DNA from: Amycolatopsis eburnea
Lineage (GTDB): Bacteria; Actinomycetota; Actinomycetes; Mycobacteriales; Pseudonocardiaceae
Reading direction: 5' to 3'
Assembly (NCBI RefSeq): GCF_003937945.1
Contig: NZ_RSEC01000060.1
Coordinates: forward strand, 682,001-746,000
Length of the DNA stretch: 64,000 bases
Positions 25,433-34,467 of the stretch are shown here, one piece after another. Position 1 is the first letter of the stretch; every line of letters starts with the position of its first letter. A model generated the notes under the pieces. It did no database searches. It was not told where the DNA came from and saw only the letters and a list, made by a program, of their open reading frames with translations. The position numbers and the translations under genes are program-made.

Positions 25433-28289
25433 GGGCACGCGGATCCCCGCGACCCGCAAGGAAGAAGGCCTCTGGCTGCTGGAGCGGCTGGTCCCCGGCG
25501 AGGGCGTGAACAACGTCCCGGGCGTGGCGCTGCGGGTCGCGGGCCGGCTCGACCGGGCCGTGCTGCAGGAAGCCGTCGCGCGGATCGTGCGCCGCCACGA
25601 CGCGCTGCGGACCGTCTTCCACGCCGACGACACCCGGCTGACCAAGGAGGTGCTGCCGTCCTTCCCGCTGCGGCTGGAGGGCGAGGACAGCACCGACGTC
25701 GACGCCGGCCTGCGCGAGCTGATCACCCGGCCGTTCGCGCTCGACGGCACGCCGCTGCTGCGCGTCGGCCTCTACCACGGCCCGGAGCACGACTCCGTCG
25801 GCGTGGCCGTGCACCACCTGATCTTCGACGGCACCTCGATGTCGATCTTCCTGGAAGAGCTGGCCGCCGCGTACGACGCCGTGCTCGCCGGGGACCTCCC
25901 CGACGCGAGCGAGCCCGTCCCGCTCTGGCCGGAGTCCGAGCCGAAGCCGGCCAGCCTCGCGTTCTGGCGCGAGCACCTGCGCGGCTTCGACGCGAGCGGC
26001 CTCGAACTGTGGTGCGGCGGCCAGGAAAGCGCCCAGCCGACCCTGCGCGGCGAGCAGCTGGTCCGCGCGTTCTCGCCCGAGGCGAAGGACGTCGTCACCG
26101 CGCTGCAGAAGGACCTCAAGGCACCCGACGTCGTCCTCCTGCTCGCCGCCTACTACCTGCTCCTGCACGCCCACGGCGCCGGTCCCGACCTCGCCGTCGG
26201 CTTCCCGGTGAACGTCCGCAGCCAGCAGGCGCAGCGGGCGATCGGCTACCACGTCAACATCGTCCCGCTGCGCGTCCGCATCGACCCGGCCGAGACGTTC
26301 CGGGCGTTCAGCCGCCGGGTGCGCGACCTGTTCTTCGAGGCGATCGCGCACGCCGACGTGCCGATGGACGTCCTGCTGCCCGAGGTCGAGCGCGCCGATT
26401 CCTCCTGGCGCACCACGATGTTCCGGCACGTCTTCAACTACCTGCCCTTCGGCGGGCGGGCGGCCACGAGCATCGGCGGCGCGCCCGCCGAAGTCGCCGA
26501 GATCGACCCGGGGCACAGCAAGTTCGACCTCGAGTTCGTCATCCTGCCCTCGGCGGACGAGAGCCGGGTCAAGGCGGTGTACGGCGCCGAGGTGCTCGGC
26601 GGCGACGACGTCGCCCTGCTGCTGGAGCGCTACGACGCCCTGCTCGTCGCGGCCGCGAGCGCGCCCGACCGGCCGCTGGGCGAGCTGGACGCCTGGGGCG
26701 CGACCGACCGCCGCGTGCTGGACACGGTCGCGAAACCGGCGTCCCAGGGCACCGCGCTCACCGCGATCGCCCGGCACGTGCGGGAAACCCCCGGCGCGCC
26801 CGCGCTGGTCACCGACGAGGGCACGACGTCCTACCGCGAACTCTGGCGCGCCGCCTCGGCGGTCACGACCCTGCTCGCCGACGCCGGGACCGGCACGGGC
26901 GACCAGGTCGCCGTGGTGGCCCCGCGCGGGCGCGAACTCGCGGCGGCGGTGCTCGGCGGCTGGCTGGCCGGCGCCACCGTCACCACCGTCGACCCCGGCC
27001 AGGACGACGTCGCCGAAGCCGTGTCGAGCGCGAAGATCGTGCTGGGCGCGGCGGAAACCGCGCCGCACGCCTCGATCCCGTGGCGGCCGATCTCGTACGC
27101 GGTCACCGTCGCCGTCGAGCCGGATCCCACGGCCGTCGCCGCGGACAGCCCGGCGCTGACCGGCGTGACCCACGGGGAACTCGCCGCGTCGGCCCGGCAC
27201 AGCGCGGCCCTCGTGCCGCCGGGCCGCCCGGTGCTGTGGCTGACCTCCCCCGCCGCCGGAGCCGCCGTCGCCGAGCTGCTGCTGGCGCTGACCACCGGCG
27301 CCCCGCTGGTCGTGGCCCCCGACGCGGCCCGCGCCGACGGCCGGCTGCTCGCCGACCTCCTGACCCGCCACGAGGTCGGCGTCGTGCACGCCACCCCGGC
27401 CGTCTGGTCGCGCGTGGTCGAGCACCTCGGCGAAGCCGCCGGCGGCCGGACCGCGCTGATCGGCGCCGAACCCGCGCCCGCTCCGCTCGTGCGCACCCTG
27501 CGCGCGCTCGAGGCCGACGTCCACACCGTGTACTCCGGGGCCGGCCGGTGGGTGCTCGCCGACGGCATGCCGGTCGCGGGCCTCGAAGCCGACGTCGTCG
27601 CGCCGGACGGGCGGCAGCTGCCCCTGGGCGTGCGCGGTGAGCTCCGGCTGGCCGGGATGGCCACCGGCGTGCTCGCGCACTGGCGCACCGACGGGTCCCT
27701 GCACGTCCACGGCCCGCGCGAGCGCCAGCTGTCCCTCGGCGGCACCCGCGTCGACCTGGCGACCGTGGAAGACGCGCTGACCGCGTACACCGACGTTGTC
27801 GCGGCCGCCGTCACCGCGCGGGTCACCGACGGCGCGACCGAGCTGGTCGCCGTCGTGCAGGCGCCGGACAAGCCGCAGCTCGCCGCCGACCTGGCCCGGC
27901 ACGCCGAGACGGCGCTGCCGCCGCGGGCGCGTCCGGCCCGGTACGTGCGGGTCGACGCGCTGCCCGAGACCGCCGTCCACACGGTGGACCGGGCGGCGGT
28001 CGCCGAGCTGGCCGCCACGGCCGGTCCGCCCGCCGAAGTGCCCGCGGAGGCCGCGCCGGACCCGACGACCACGGCCGTCATGGCGTTGTTCGCGAAGCTG
28101 CTCAAGCGCACCGACGTCACCGAGGACACGAACTTCTTCGCCAGTGGCGGGCATTCGCTGCTGGCCGCCCAGCTCGTCCAGTCGATCCAGAAGCAGACCG
28201 GGGTCCGGCTGAAGCTGTCCGCCGCCTTCTCCCACCCGACGCCGGCCGCGCTGGCGGAGCTGATCACCGAACGCGGGAGCACCCGATGA
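25419..28289 (+). CDS. NRPS protein C-A*-PCP with inactive adenylation domain
   Basis: 956 residues. The condensation domain (about 10-430) keeps HHLIFDG at 132-138. The A-like domain (about 455-850) lacks the A3 phosphate loop, has no YGPTE or YRTGD, and has GPRERQLSLGGTRVDL where A8 should be. The A10 lysine position reads ETAVHTVDR. It should therefore not adenylate. The PCP (about 870-945) has GGHSLL with its phosphopantetheine serine. It probably joins the finished polyketide to an amino acid charged in trans by the next protein, before Dieckmann release. A C domain with a degenerate A domain is a plausible layout for split tetramate terminal modules. The start overlaps the methyltransferase; the stop overlaps the next gene as ATGA. 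Confidence 0.88.
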   Translation: MPTTEGTRIPATRKEEGLWLLERLVPGEGVNNVPGVALRVAGRLDRAVLQEAVARIVRRHDALRTVFHADDTRLTKEVLPSFPLRLEGEDSTDVDAGLRELITRPFALDGTPLLRVGLYHGPEHDSVGVAVHHLIFDGTSMSIFLEELAAAYDAVLAGDLPDASEPVPLWPESEPKPASLAFWREHLRGFDASGLELWCGGQESAQPTLRGEQLVRAFSPEAKDVVTALQKDLKAPDVVLLLAAYYLLLHAHGAGPDLAVGFPVNVRSQQAQRAIGYHVNIVPLRVRIDPAETFRAFSRRVRDLFFEAIAHADVPMDVLLPEVERADSSWRTTMFRHVFNYLPFGGRAATSIGGAPAEVAEIDPGHSKFDLEFVILPSADESRVKAVYGAEVLGGDDVALLLERYDALLVAAASAPDRPLGELDAWGATDRRVLDTVAKPASQGTALTAIARHVRETPGAPALVTDEGTTSYRELWRAASAVTTLLADAGTGTGDQVAVVAPRGRELAAAVLGGWLAGATVTTVDPGQDDVAEAVSSAKIVLGAAETAPHASIPWRPISYAVTVAVEPDPTAVAADSPALTGVTHGELAASARHSAALVPPGRPVLWLTSPAAGAAVAELLLALTTGAPLVVAPDAARADGRLLADLLTRHEVGVVHATPAVWSRVVEHLGEAAGGRTALIGAEPAPAPLVRTLRALEADVHTVYSGAGRWVLADGMPVAGLEADVVAPDGRQLPLGVRGELRLAGMATGVLAHWRTDGSLHVHGPRERQLSLGGTRVDLATVEDALTAYTDVVAAAVTARVTDGATELVAVVQAPDKPQLAADLARHAETALPPRARPARYVRVDALPETAVHTVDRAAVAELAATAGPPAEVPAEAAPDPTTTAVMALFAKLLKRTDVTEDTNFFASGGHSLLAAQLVQSIQKQTGVRLKLSAAFSHPTPAALAELITERGSTR

Positions 28290-30052
28290 CGACGTCCTTC
28301 AACCCGGAGCCCCGGCCGTTCGAGCGGGCCGAGACCATGCACGGCCTGTTCGAGTGGTGCGCCGGGCGCTGGCCGGACCGGACCGCGCTGCACCACCAGG
28401 GCCGGGACATCTCCTACCGCGAGCTGGCGGAGACCGCCGACGCGTACGCGGCCGAGCTGCAGGCCCGCGGCGTCGGACGCGGCTCGATCGTGCCGGTGCT
28501 GCTGCCCCGCTCCCCCGAGCTGTTCGCGACGCTGCTGGCCGTGCTCAAGTGCGGGGCGGCCTACGCGGCGCTGGACCTGCGGTGGCCGCAAACCCGGCTC
28601 GCCGAGCTGATCGAGCACCTCGGCGGTCCGGTGGTGGCCGCCGAACGCGGTGCCTCCTGGCCGTCGTCGTGGTCGCCGCCGTCGCAGCCGGTCCTCGGCA
28701 CCCGCCCGGCCGCGGTCGAAGTCGGCGCCGACGACCCTTGCGCGGTGTTCTTCACCTCCGGCACCACCGGGACGCCGAAGGGCGTGGTCACCGCGCACCG
28801 CGGCAACGTGCGGCTCTTCGACGACTGGCTGTTCACCCCGCTGGACTCCGGCGCGGTGATGCCGCAGGCGCTCGCGGCGACGTGGGACGCCTTCGGCCTC
28901 GACTCCTGGGGCGTGCTGTTCAACGGCGGCACGCTGGTTCTGCTGGAAGACACCCTGGAGCTGGCGACGAAACTGCGTGACCTGATCGCGATCCACGGCG
29001 TCACCACGATCTTCCCGCCCACCGCGGTGTTCCACAGCATGGTCGACAACGACCTCGACGCCTTCGCCGGCCTGCGGGCCGTCGGCACCGGCGGCGAGAA
29101 GCTCTCGGCCCGGCACGCGGCCCGGTTCCTCGAGGCGTACCCGGACATCCCGCTGTACAACATGTACGGCCCGGTCGAGTCGAGCGTGGCGGCCACCTGC
29201 CACCGCGTCCGGCCGGAAGACCGCGCCGAGGTGCCGCTCGGCGTCCCGTTCCCCAACACCCAGGCCTACATCCTCGACGGCGACCGCCTGTGCGACGTCG
29301 GCGAGAGCGGCGAGATCTGCCTGGGCGGCAAGGGGCTGGCGCTCGGGTACTTCGAGGACGACGCGCTGACCGCGCGGAAGTTCGTCGAGATCGCGCTGCC
29401 GTCCGGGCCGGAGCGCGTCTACCGCACCGGCGACCTCGGCCGCTGGACCGCCGACGGCCTGCTGCACTTCGAAGGCCGCGCGGACCGCCAGGTCAAGATC
29501 CGCGGCCACCGCATCGAACTCGACGACGTCGAGCACAACGCCGGCCGCGTACCGGGGGTCGGCGCCTGCGCGGTGGTGCCGGTGACCGGCGCCGACGGCG
29601 CGTACGAGGACCTGTGCCTGTTCTACACCGGGTCCGGCTCCGCGCCGGGCGAGGAGGAACTGCGCTCCCGGTTGGCCGAGCGGCTGCCGGGGTACCTGGT
29701 GCCCGCCCTGGTGCAGCGTTTGGAGCGGCTGCCCGTGCTGGAGGACCGGAAGCTGGACCGCCGCGCGCTGGCCGAGCTGGCCGCGAACCGCCGTGCCGAG
29801 TCGGTCGCGCCGGTGGCGGAAGAGCTTTCGGACACCGAAGCCGCGGTGGCGGGGTTCCTGCGCGAGATCATCGGCGTGCCCACGATCGCCAGCGACGTCT
29901 CGTTCTTCCGGCAGGGCGGCAACTCGCTGTCCGCCGCCCAGCTGTGCTCCCGGATCAGCCGGGACCTCGGCGTCAAGCTGCGGATCTCCCAGGTGTTCGA
30001 GGCGCCGACCGTGCGCGGTGTCGCCGGGCTGATCACCGCCGGAAAGCCGTAG
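28286..30052 (+). CDS. NRPS adenylation-PCP didomain
   Basis: 588 residues. Active A domain: A3 TSGTTGTPKG at 157-166, MYGPVESS, YRTGDLG, GRADRQVKIRGHRIEL and the A10 lysine in EDRKLDRRAL. The PCP has GGNSLS. By eye the specificity positions read D-A-L-T-G-G-M-V-A before the lysine, which I cannot assign to an amino acid. It is the only functional A domain in the window, so it probably supplies the amino acid for the C-A*-PCP protein. A-PCP didomains next to a P450 often hold an amino acid for beta-hydroxylation. The P450 gene starts ten bases after this stop. Confidence 0.9.
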   Translation: MTTSFNPEPRPFERAETMHGLFEWCAGRWPDRTALHHQGRDISYRELAETADAYAAELQARGVGRGSIVPVLLPRSPELFATLLAVLKCGAAYAALDLRWPQTRLAELIEHLGGPVVAAERGASWPSSWSPPSQPVLGTRPAAVEVGADDPCAVFFTSGTTGTPKGVVTAHRGNVRLFDDWLFTPLDSGAVMPQALAATWDAFGLDSWGVLFNGGTLVLLEDTLELATKLRDLIAIHGVTTIFPPTAVFHSMVDNDLDAFAGLRAVGTGGEKLSARHAARFLEAYPDIPLYNMYGPVESSVAATCHRVRPEDRAEVPLGVPFPNTQAYILDGDRLCDVGESGEICLGGKGLALGYFEDDALTARKFVEIALPSGPERVYRTGDLGRWTADGLLHFEGRADRQVKIRGHRIELDDVEHNAGRVPGVGACAVVPVTGADGAYEDLCLFYTGSGSAPGEEELRSRLAERLPGYLVPALVQRLERLPVLEDRKLDRRALAELAANRRAESVAPVAEELSDTEAAVAGFLREIIGVPTIASDVSFFRQGGNSLSAAQLCSRISRDLGVKLRISQVFEAPTVRGVAGLITAGKP

Positions 30053-30062
30053 GAGGAAAGCC

Positions 30063-31292
30063 ATGCCGGTCCAGACGGCCGAGGACATGACCACGCAGAT
30101 GCGCGTGCTGTGGACCCTCGGCGAACTCGGCGATCCCCTGGCGCTGCTGCTGCGCGGCCCGGAGGATCCCTACCCGCTGTACGAAAAGATCCGCGCGAAG
30201 GGCGCGCTGCACCGCAGCGAGCTCGGCGCGTGGACGACGGTCGACCACGCGACGGCCACGAAGGTGCTGCGCGACCGGCGGTTCGGGGTGCTCAAGTCCG
30301 ACGGCAAGCCGATCAGCCCGGTGATCACGACGTTCGACAACTCGATGCTGGGCGCCGACGGCGCCGACCACGCGCGGCTGCGCAAGCTGGCCACGCCGTT
30401 CCTGAGTCCCAAGGCGATCCTCGGCTTCCGCGACCGCCTGACGGCGATCTGCCACGAGCTGCTGGACCGGGTGGACACCAGCCGGGAGTTCGACCTGATG
30501 ACGTCGTTCGCCGACCTCATCCCGGTCACGGTGGTGGCGGCCATCTTCGACATCCCCGAGCCGTTCCTGAGCCGGTACCTGGAGCACGGCCCGAAGTTCG
30601 GCACGATCTTCGACGAGATCACGTCGGCGGAGCACATCGCGAGCGTCCAGCGGTCGCTGGACGAGCTGGACGCGCTGTTCACCGAGCTGATGGAAATGCG
30701 CCTGGCCCACCCGGGCGACGACGCGGTCAGCAAGCTCCTGACGGCGCGGTCCGAGGACCGGCTCACGACCCACGAACTGGTGTCGATGTGCCAGCTGCTG
30801 ACGCTCGCGGGCGCGGAGTCGACGGTGAACCTGATCGGCGTCGGCGTGAAGACGATGCTGGAACGCCGTGACCAGTGGGACAAGCTGGTGGCGGACCCGG
30901 ACCTGGCCCCGCAGGCGGCGCAGGAGTCGCTGCGGTTCGAGGCGCCGGTGCAGCAGTCCAGCCGGGTGTCCACAGTGGACGTCGAGATCGGGGACACGGT
31001 GATCCCGGCCGACACCGCGGTCGTCATCCTGACCGCGGGCTGCAACCGCGACCCCGCTGTCTGGTCCCGGCCGGACGTCTTCGACATCACCCGCCCGACC
31101 ACGCCGGACAACCTGTCCTTTTCGGGCGGTTCGCACTACTGCCTGGGCGCGCCGCTGGCCCGCCTGGAGGCGGACGTGGCGTTCCGGGTCCTGGCAACGC
31201 GGTTGCCGGACCTGCGCCAGACGGGCCCGGCCGACCGCCGACGCTCGGCGATCATCCGAGGCCTCCGCCACCTACCGGTGACGAACGGCTGA
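30063..31292 (+). CDS. Cytochrome P450
   Basis: 409 residues, a soluble bacterial class I P450. The I-helix has LAGAEST (oxygen activation), the K-helix ESLR, and the heme loop FSGGSHYCLG with the cysteine ligand. AGGAGG overlaps the preceding stop, giving a strong ribosome site eight bases before ATG. It is the last gene of the tetramate operon and needs ferredoxin partners not seen here. It could hydroxylate the A-PCP-bound amino acid or decorate the polyketide. Position favours the first; sequence alone does not decide. Confidence 0.93.
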   Translation: MPVQTAEDMTTQMRVLWTLGELGDPLALLLRGPEDPYPLYEKIRAKGALHRSELGAWTTVDHATATKVLRDRRFGVLKSDGKPISPVITTFDNSMLGADGADHARLRKLATPFLSPKAILGFRDRLTAICHELLDRVDTSREFDLMTSFADLIPVTVVAAIFDIPEPFLSRYLEHGPKFGTIFDEITSAEHIASVQRSLDELDALFTELMEMRLAHPGDDAVSKLLTARSEDRLTTHELVSMCQLLTLAGAESTVNLIGVGVKTMLERRDQWDKLVADPDLAPQAAQESLRFEAPVQQSSRVSTVDVEIGDTVIPADTAVVILTAGCNRDPAVWSRPDVFDITRPTTPDNLSFSGGSHYCLGAPLARLEADVAFRVLATRLPDLRQTGPADRRRSAIIRGLRHLPVTNG

Positions 31293-31304
31293 CGATCCCT
31301 TCGG

Positions 31305-31336
31305 ACGGCCGGTGCCCTACCCGGGGCACCGGCCGT
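31305..31336 (+). terminator. Hairpin after the tetramate operon
   Basis: Perfect 12-bp arms (ACGGCCGGTGCC at 31305-31316 and its complement at 31325-31336) with an eight-base loop, 13 bases after the P450 stop. No T-run follows, as is usual for actinomycetes. Confidence 0.75.
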
Positions 31337-31378
31337 TCGCGCGCGCGGGTCCGGGCGTGGTCTGCCCGGCGCCGCGGG

Positions 31379-31437
31379 GATGTCGTGAAAGGGTCGTTCA
31401 TGTCGTCTGGCGAGGTGAACGACCCTTTCATGACATC
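31379..31437. repeat. Long near-perfect inverted repeat between convergent genes
   Basis: The left arm from 31379 and the right arm 31412-31437 match at about 24 of 26 positions around the core GAAAGGGTCGTTCA. The same core recurs at 40701-40753. It probably acts as a bidirectional terminator and belongs to a dispersed family. Confidence 0.8.
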
Positions 31438-31521
31438 GCGGGCCGCCGGGCCGGCCGAGGCGCCGGCGAGATTCGGGCGCGTGTCGCGAGGCGGCGGTCT
31501 TGCCTCCCGCCACCGCGCGAA

Positions 31522-31554
31522 ACGGCCGGCGCCCCCAACGGGAGCACCGGCCGT
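31522..31554 (-). terminator. Hairpin downstream of the beta-glucosidase gene
   Basis: Arms ACGGCCGG (31522-31529) and CCGGCCGT (31547-31554) with a partly paired interior, 15 bases beyond the leftward stop at 31569. Confidence 0.6.
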
Positions 31555-31568
31555 CCAGTGAGATCAGG

Positions 31569-33986
31569 TCAGCTCACCGCGACCTGAGTACTCAGCGGCA
31601 GCGAGGCCGAAGACGAACCGGCCTGCACCGACCGCGTCCCGCTTCCGCGCTTCCACGCCTTCGCCGCCGAGTCCCAGTAGCTCAGCTGGCGCGGGTCCAC
31701 GTGGATCGTCAACGTCCGGTACGCCCCGGGCGTCAACGTCACCTTCGCGTACCCGCCGAGCGCCGTCGGCGCCTGCGGAGCCGTCACCTGCGGGCTCGGG
31801 CCGAGGAACACCTGGGCCACCTCCGTGCCCGTCCGGGTTCCCGTGTTCCGCACCGTCACCTTCACGTCGAGACCGCCGTCCGAGGCGTTCGAAGCCGTCA
31901 GCCCGCTGTACGCGAACGACGTGTACGAAAGCCCGTAGCCGAACGGGAAGAGCGGGGCCACCTTCTTGTCCGCGTACCAGCGGTAGCCGATGTCGACGCC
32001 CTCGGTGTACTTCACCTGGCCGTCCTGGCCCGGGTACAGGCCCGCGCCGCCGCTGACGAGGGTGTGGGCCTCGTCCACCGGGAACGTCTGGGTCAGCTTG
32101 CCCTGCGGGTTGGCGTCGCCGTACAGCAGCGCCGTCGTCGCTTCGGCGCCCTTCTGGCCCGGGTACCACATCTCCAGCACCGCGGCCGTCTTCGCCAGCC
32201 ACGGCATCTTCACCGCGGACGCCGTGTTCAGCACGACCACCGTGCGCGGGTTGGCCGTGGCGACCGCGTCGATCAGCTCGTCCTGGTAGCCCGGCAGCGA
32301 CAGGTCGGGGCGGTCGAGGCCTTCGGAGCTGTCGTCGTAGGCGAACACGATCGGCGTGGTGGCCGCCTTGGCCGCCGCCACCGCTTCGGCGATCTTGGCC
32401 TGGGCCGCGGCCGGGGTGAGCCAGTGCAGGTTCACCTGCAGCGGCTTGACGAAGTCCGCGAAACCGTAGAGCAGCAGCGAGTGCTGGCCCGCGGTCAGGT
32501 GCACGGTGATGCCCGTGTAGCCGGTCGCGATCGAATCGCCGAACAGGCCGCTCGCGGCGCCGTCGACCTGGAGGAAGCCGCCACCGCCGGTGGCCTGCAG
32601 CTGGATGCTGTAGTCGCCTTCGACCGGCGCGGTGATCGTGCCGTTGTAGAACACGCCTTCCGCGCCGGCGGGCAGCCCGCCGCCCTGGGTGTAGGCCGGG
32701 GACAGCGCGTTCGACGGCACCGCCTCGCCCGCCGGGTCGTAGCCCGGGGTGTACGTCGTCGTGCTGCCCGCGCGCTGCTTGATGACGTCCAGCGGGCTGG
32801 CCGGCGTGGCCGACGGGAGGACGTGGGAGCTGCCGCCGCCGTTGAGCTTCGGCGTCTTCGCGTTGTAGCCGATCACCGCGACGCTGCCCGAGCGCGTGGT
32901 GCTCAGCGGCAGCGCCCCCTTCTGGTTGCGCAGCAGGACCGCGCCCGCCTGGGCGACGTCCTGCGCCGTCGCCGTCAGCCCGGCCAGGTCACGCGTCGGG
33001 CGCGCGGGGTTGTCGAGCAGGTGGAACCGGTCCAGCTGGCCGAGGATGCGCGCCACGGCGGTGTCCAAAGCGGACTGCGGGATCCTGCCCTCGCTGATCG
33101 CCGTCTTGAGCTGGTCGCCGAAGTACGTGCCGTCCGGCATCTCCTGGTCGAGGCCCTTGGGCAGGGAGTCGGGCGTCAGCGACATCCGCCAGTCCGACAT
33201 CACCCAGCCCTTGAACGCCAGCTGCTCCCGCAGGATCCCGGTCAGCAGGTCGCCGTTCGCGCACGCGGACGGCCCGTTGAGGTTGTTGTACGAGCACATC
33301 ACCGCGCCGGCGCCGGCCTTCACCGCGGCTTCGAACCCGGGCAGCTCGACCTCGTGCAGCGTCTGGTCGTCCATCTGGACGTTGATCGTCTGCCGGTCGT
33401 TTTCCTGGTTGTTGCCCGCCAGGTGCTTGACCACGGGGATGGTGCCCTGCCCCGCGATGCCCTTGACCTCCGCGGCGGCGATCCGCGACGTCAGCAGCGG
33501 GTCCTCGCTGAACGTCTCGAAGTTGCGCCCGCCGTAGGGAATCCGGATGGTGTTGACCATCGGGGACAGCAGCACGTCGGTGCCCAGCGCCCGGGCTTCG
33601 CGGCCGACACCGGCGCCGTAGCGGGTGGCGAGCGACTCGTCGAAGCTGGACGCGAGCGAAACCGGCGCCGGCATGACGACCGACGGCTTGTCGACGCGCA
33701 CCCCGGCCGAGCCGTCCGCCAGCCGCAGCGACGGGATGCCGAGGCGCGGCACGCCCGGGACGTACCCGGCTTCGCCGACGCTGTTCGGGTCGGTGCCGCC
33801 GTGCACCAGGGAAAGCTTCTCGTCGAGCGTCAGCTCGCCGACGAGGTCGCGCACCCTCGGCGAGAACTTCGCGGCCGGCTCGGCCGACGCACCGGCCGCC
33901 GCCAGGCCGGACGTCAGGAGCACGCCGGCCAGGACGACCGCCGCCGTGCGCGACCGCGGCCGCGCACGAAGAAGATCATTACGCAT
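31569..33986 (-). CDS. Secreted GH3 beta-glucosidase with PA14 domain, DesR/OleR type
   Basis: 805 residues from the ATG at 33984-33986. The Sec signal peptide runs from RSRTAAVVLAG to about ASA. The GH3 catalytic domain has the nucleophile Asp in GWVMSDW. A PA14 insert (about residues 400-520, EGVFYNGTITAPVEGDYSIQLQ) and a C-terminal fibronectin-III-like domain follow. Length and layout match the pikromycin DesR and oleandomycin OleR enzymes, which remove a protective glucose from exported macrolides. A macrolide-type glucosyltransferase and an ABC exporter lie 3-8 kb away, supporting an inactivate-export-reactivate self-resistance cycle. A plain cellobiose-degrading role is the alternative. 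Confidence 0.9.
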   Translation of the reverse strand: MRNDLLRARPRSRTAAVVLAGVLLTSGLAAAGASAEPAAKFSPRVRDLVGELTLDEKLSLVHGGTDPNSVGEAGYVPGVPRLGIPSLRLADGSAGVRVDKPSVVMPAPVSLASSFDESLATRYGAGVGREARALGTDVLLSPMVNTIRIPYGGRNFETFSEDPLLTSRIAAAEVKGIAGQGTIPVVKHLAGNNQENDRQTINVQMDDQTLHEVELPGFEAAVKAGAGAVMCSYNNLNGPSACANGDLLTGILREQLAFKGWVMSDWRMSLTPDSLPKGLDQEMPDGTYFGDQLKTAISEGRIPQSALDTAVARILGQLDRFHLLDNPARPTRDLAGLTATAQDVAQAGAVLLRNQKGALPLSTTRSGSVAVIGYNAKTPKLNGGGSSHVLPSATPASPLDVIKQRAGSTTTYTPGYDPAGEAVPSNALSPAYTQGGGLPAGAEGVFYNGTITAPVEGDYSIQLQATGGGGFLQVDGAASGLFGDSIATGYTGITVHLTAGQHSLLLYGFADFVKPLQVNLHWLTPAAAQAKIAEAVAAAKAATTPIVFAYDDSSEGLDRPDLSLPGYQDELIDAVATANPRTVVVLNTASAVKMPWLAKTAAVLEMWYPGQKGAEATTALLYGDANPQGKLTQTFPVDEAHTLVSGGAGLYPGQDGQVKYTEGVDIGYRWYADKKVAPLFPFGYGLSYTSFAYSGLTASNASDGGLDVKVTVRNTGTRTGTEVAQVFLGPSPQVTAPQAPTALGGYAKVTLTPGAYRTLTIHVDPRQLSYWDSAAKAWKRGSGTRSVQAGSSSASLPLSTQVAVS

Positions 33987-34027
33987 AGTCACCCCAGAAA
34001 CCCGCGAAAGGGTCGCCCCTCCCGCTT

Positions 34028-34049
34028 GTTGGTCCAATTGAGGACCAAC
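34028..34049. promoter_or_regulatory. Candidate operator upstream of beta-glucosidase
   Basis: GTTGGTCC, six bases, GGACCAAC: a perfect palindrome 42 bases before the beta-glucosidase ATG. An AGGGGTTA box (leftward, 34073-34080) lies just beyond it. Regulator unknown. Confidence 0.55.
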
Positions 34050-34132
34050 CTAGGTGACTACTGCACGGACCGTAACCCCTGTCTTGACCAGTGCCTTCAC
34101 CGGTTCAGAGCGGCCGGCGGGCGAACTCCCGG

Positions 34133-34441
34133 CTAATTCCGGGTGACGTCCAAACTCGCTTCGCCGCCGCGGATCTCCCCGAGGTGCAGGTGGTAGCCGA
34201 GGAAATCGATGTCGACGCCCTGGAAGAGGGACACGCTGATCCCGTTCGACAGGAAGGTCACGGAATTGTTGTCGACCTTCTGCACGTGCAGTTCCTGCCC
34301 GCCGAGGTCGACTTTGCCGCCACTGGTGAGGTTGAAGTGACACGACCGGTCCTCGCACCCCAGATCGATCAAATGGTCACAGCCGGCCACCGAAAAGGCA
34401 GTGACCAGAGCGAACACGCACACCACGATCCCACGACGCAT
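34133..34441 (-). CDS. Small lipoprotein of unknown function
   Basis: 102 residues. The ATG at 34439-34441 has GGGGG a few bases upstream. An N-terminal hydrophobic stretch ends in a lipobox (SVAGC), so it should be lipidated on the outer face of the membrane. The mature part carries several cysteines (CDHLIDLGCEDRSC) and then beta-rich sequence. I recognise no family. It follows the sensor kinase gene by 26 bases on the same strand and may be an accessory sensor of that system. Confidence 0.7.
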   Translation of the reverse strand: MRRGIVVCVFALVTAFSVAGCDHLIDLGCEDRSCHFNLTSGGKVDLGGQELHVQKVDNNSVTFLSNGISVSLFQGVDIDFLGYHLHLGEIRGGEASLDVTRN

Positions 34442-34467
34442 TTCGATCCCCCGATATCGGTTTTCGA

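Noticed and set aside
23176..31292. Beta-amino-acid starter loading system of macrolactam pathways
   Set aside because: No VinN/VinM/VinK/VinL-like ligase, stand-alone acyltransferase or peptidase is present; C, PCP and MT domains fit chain termination better.
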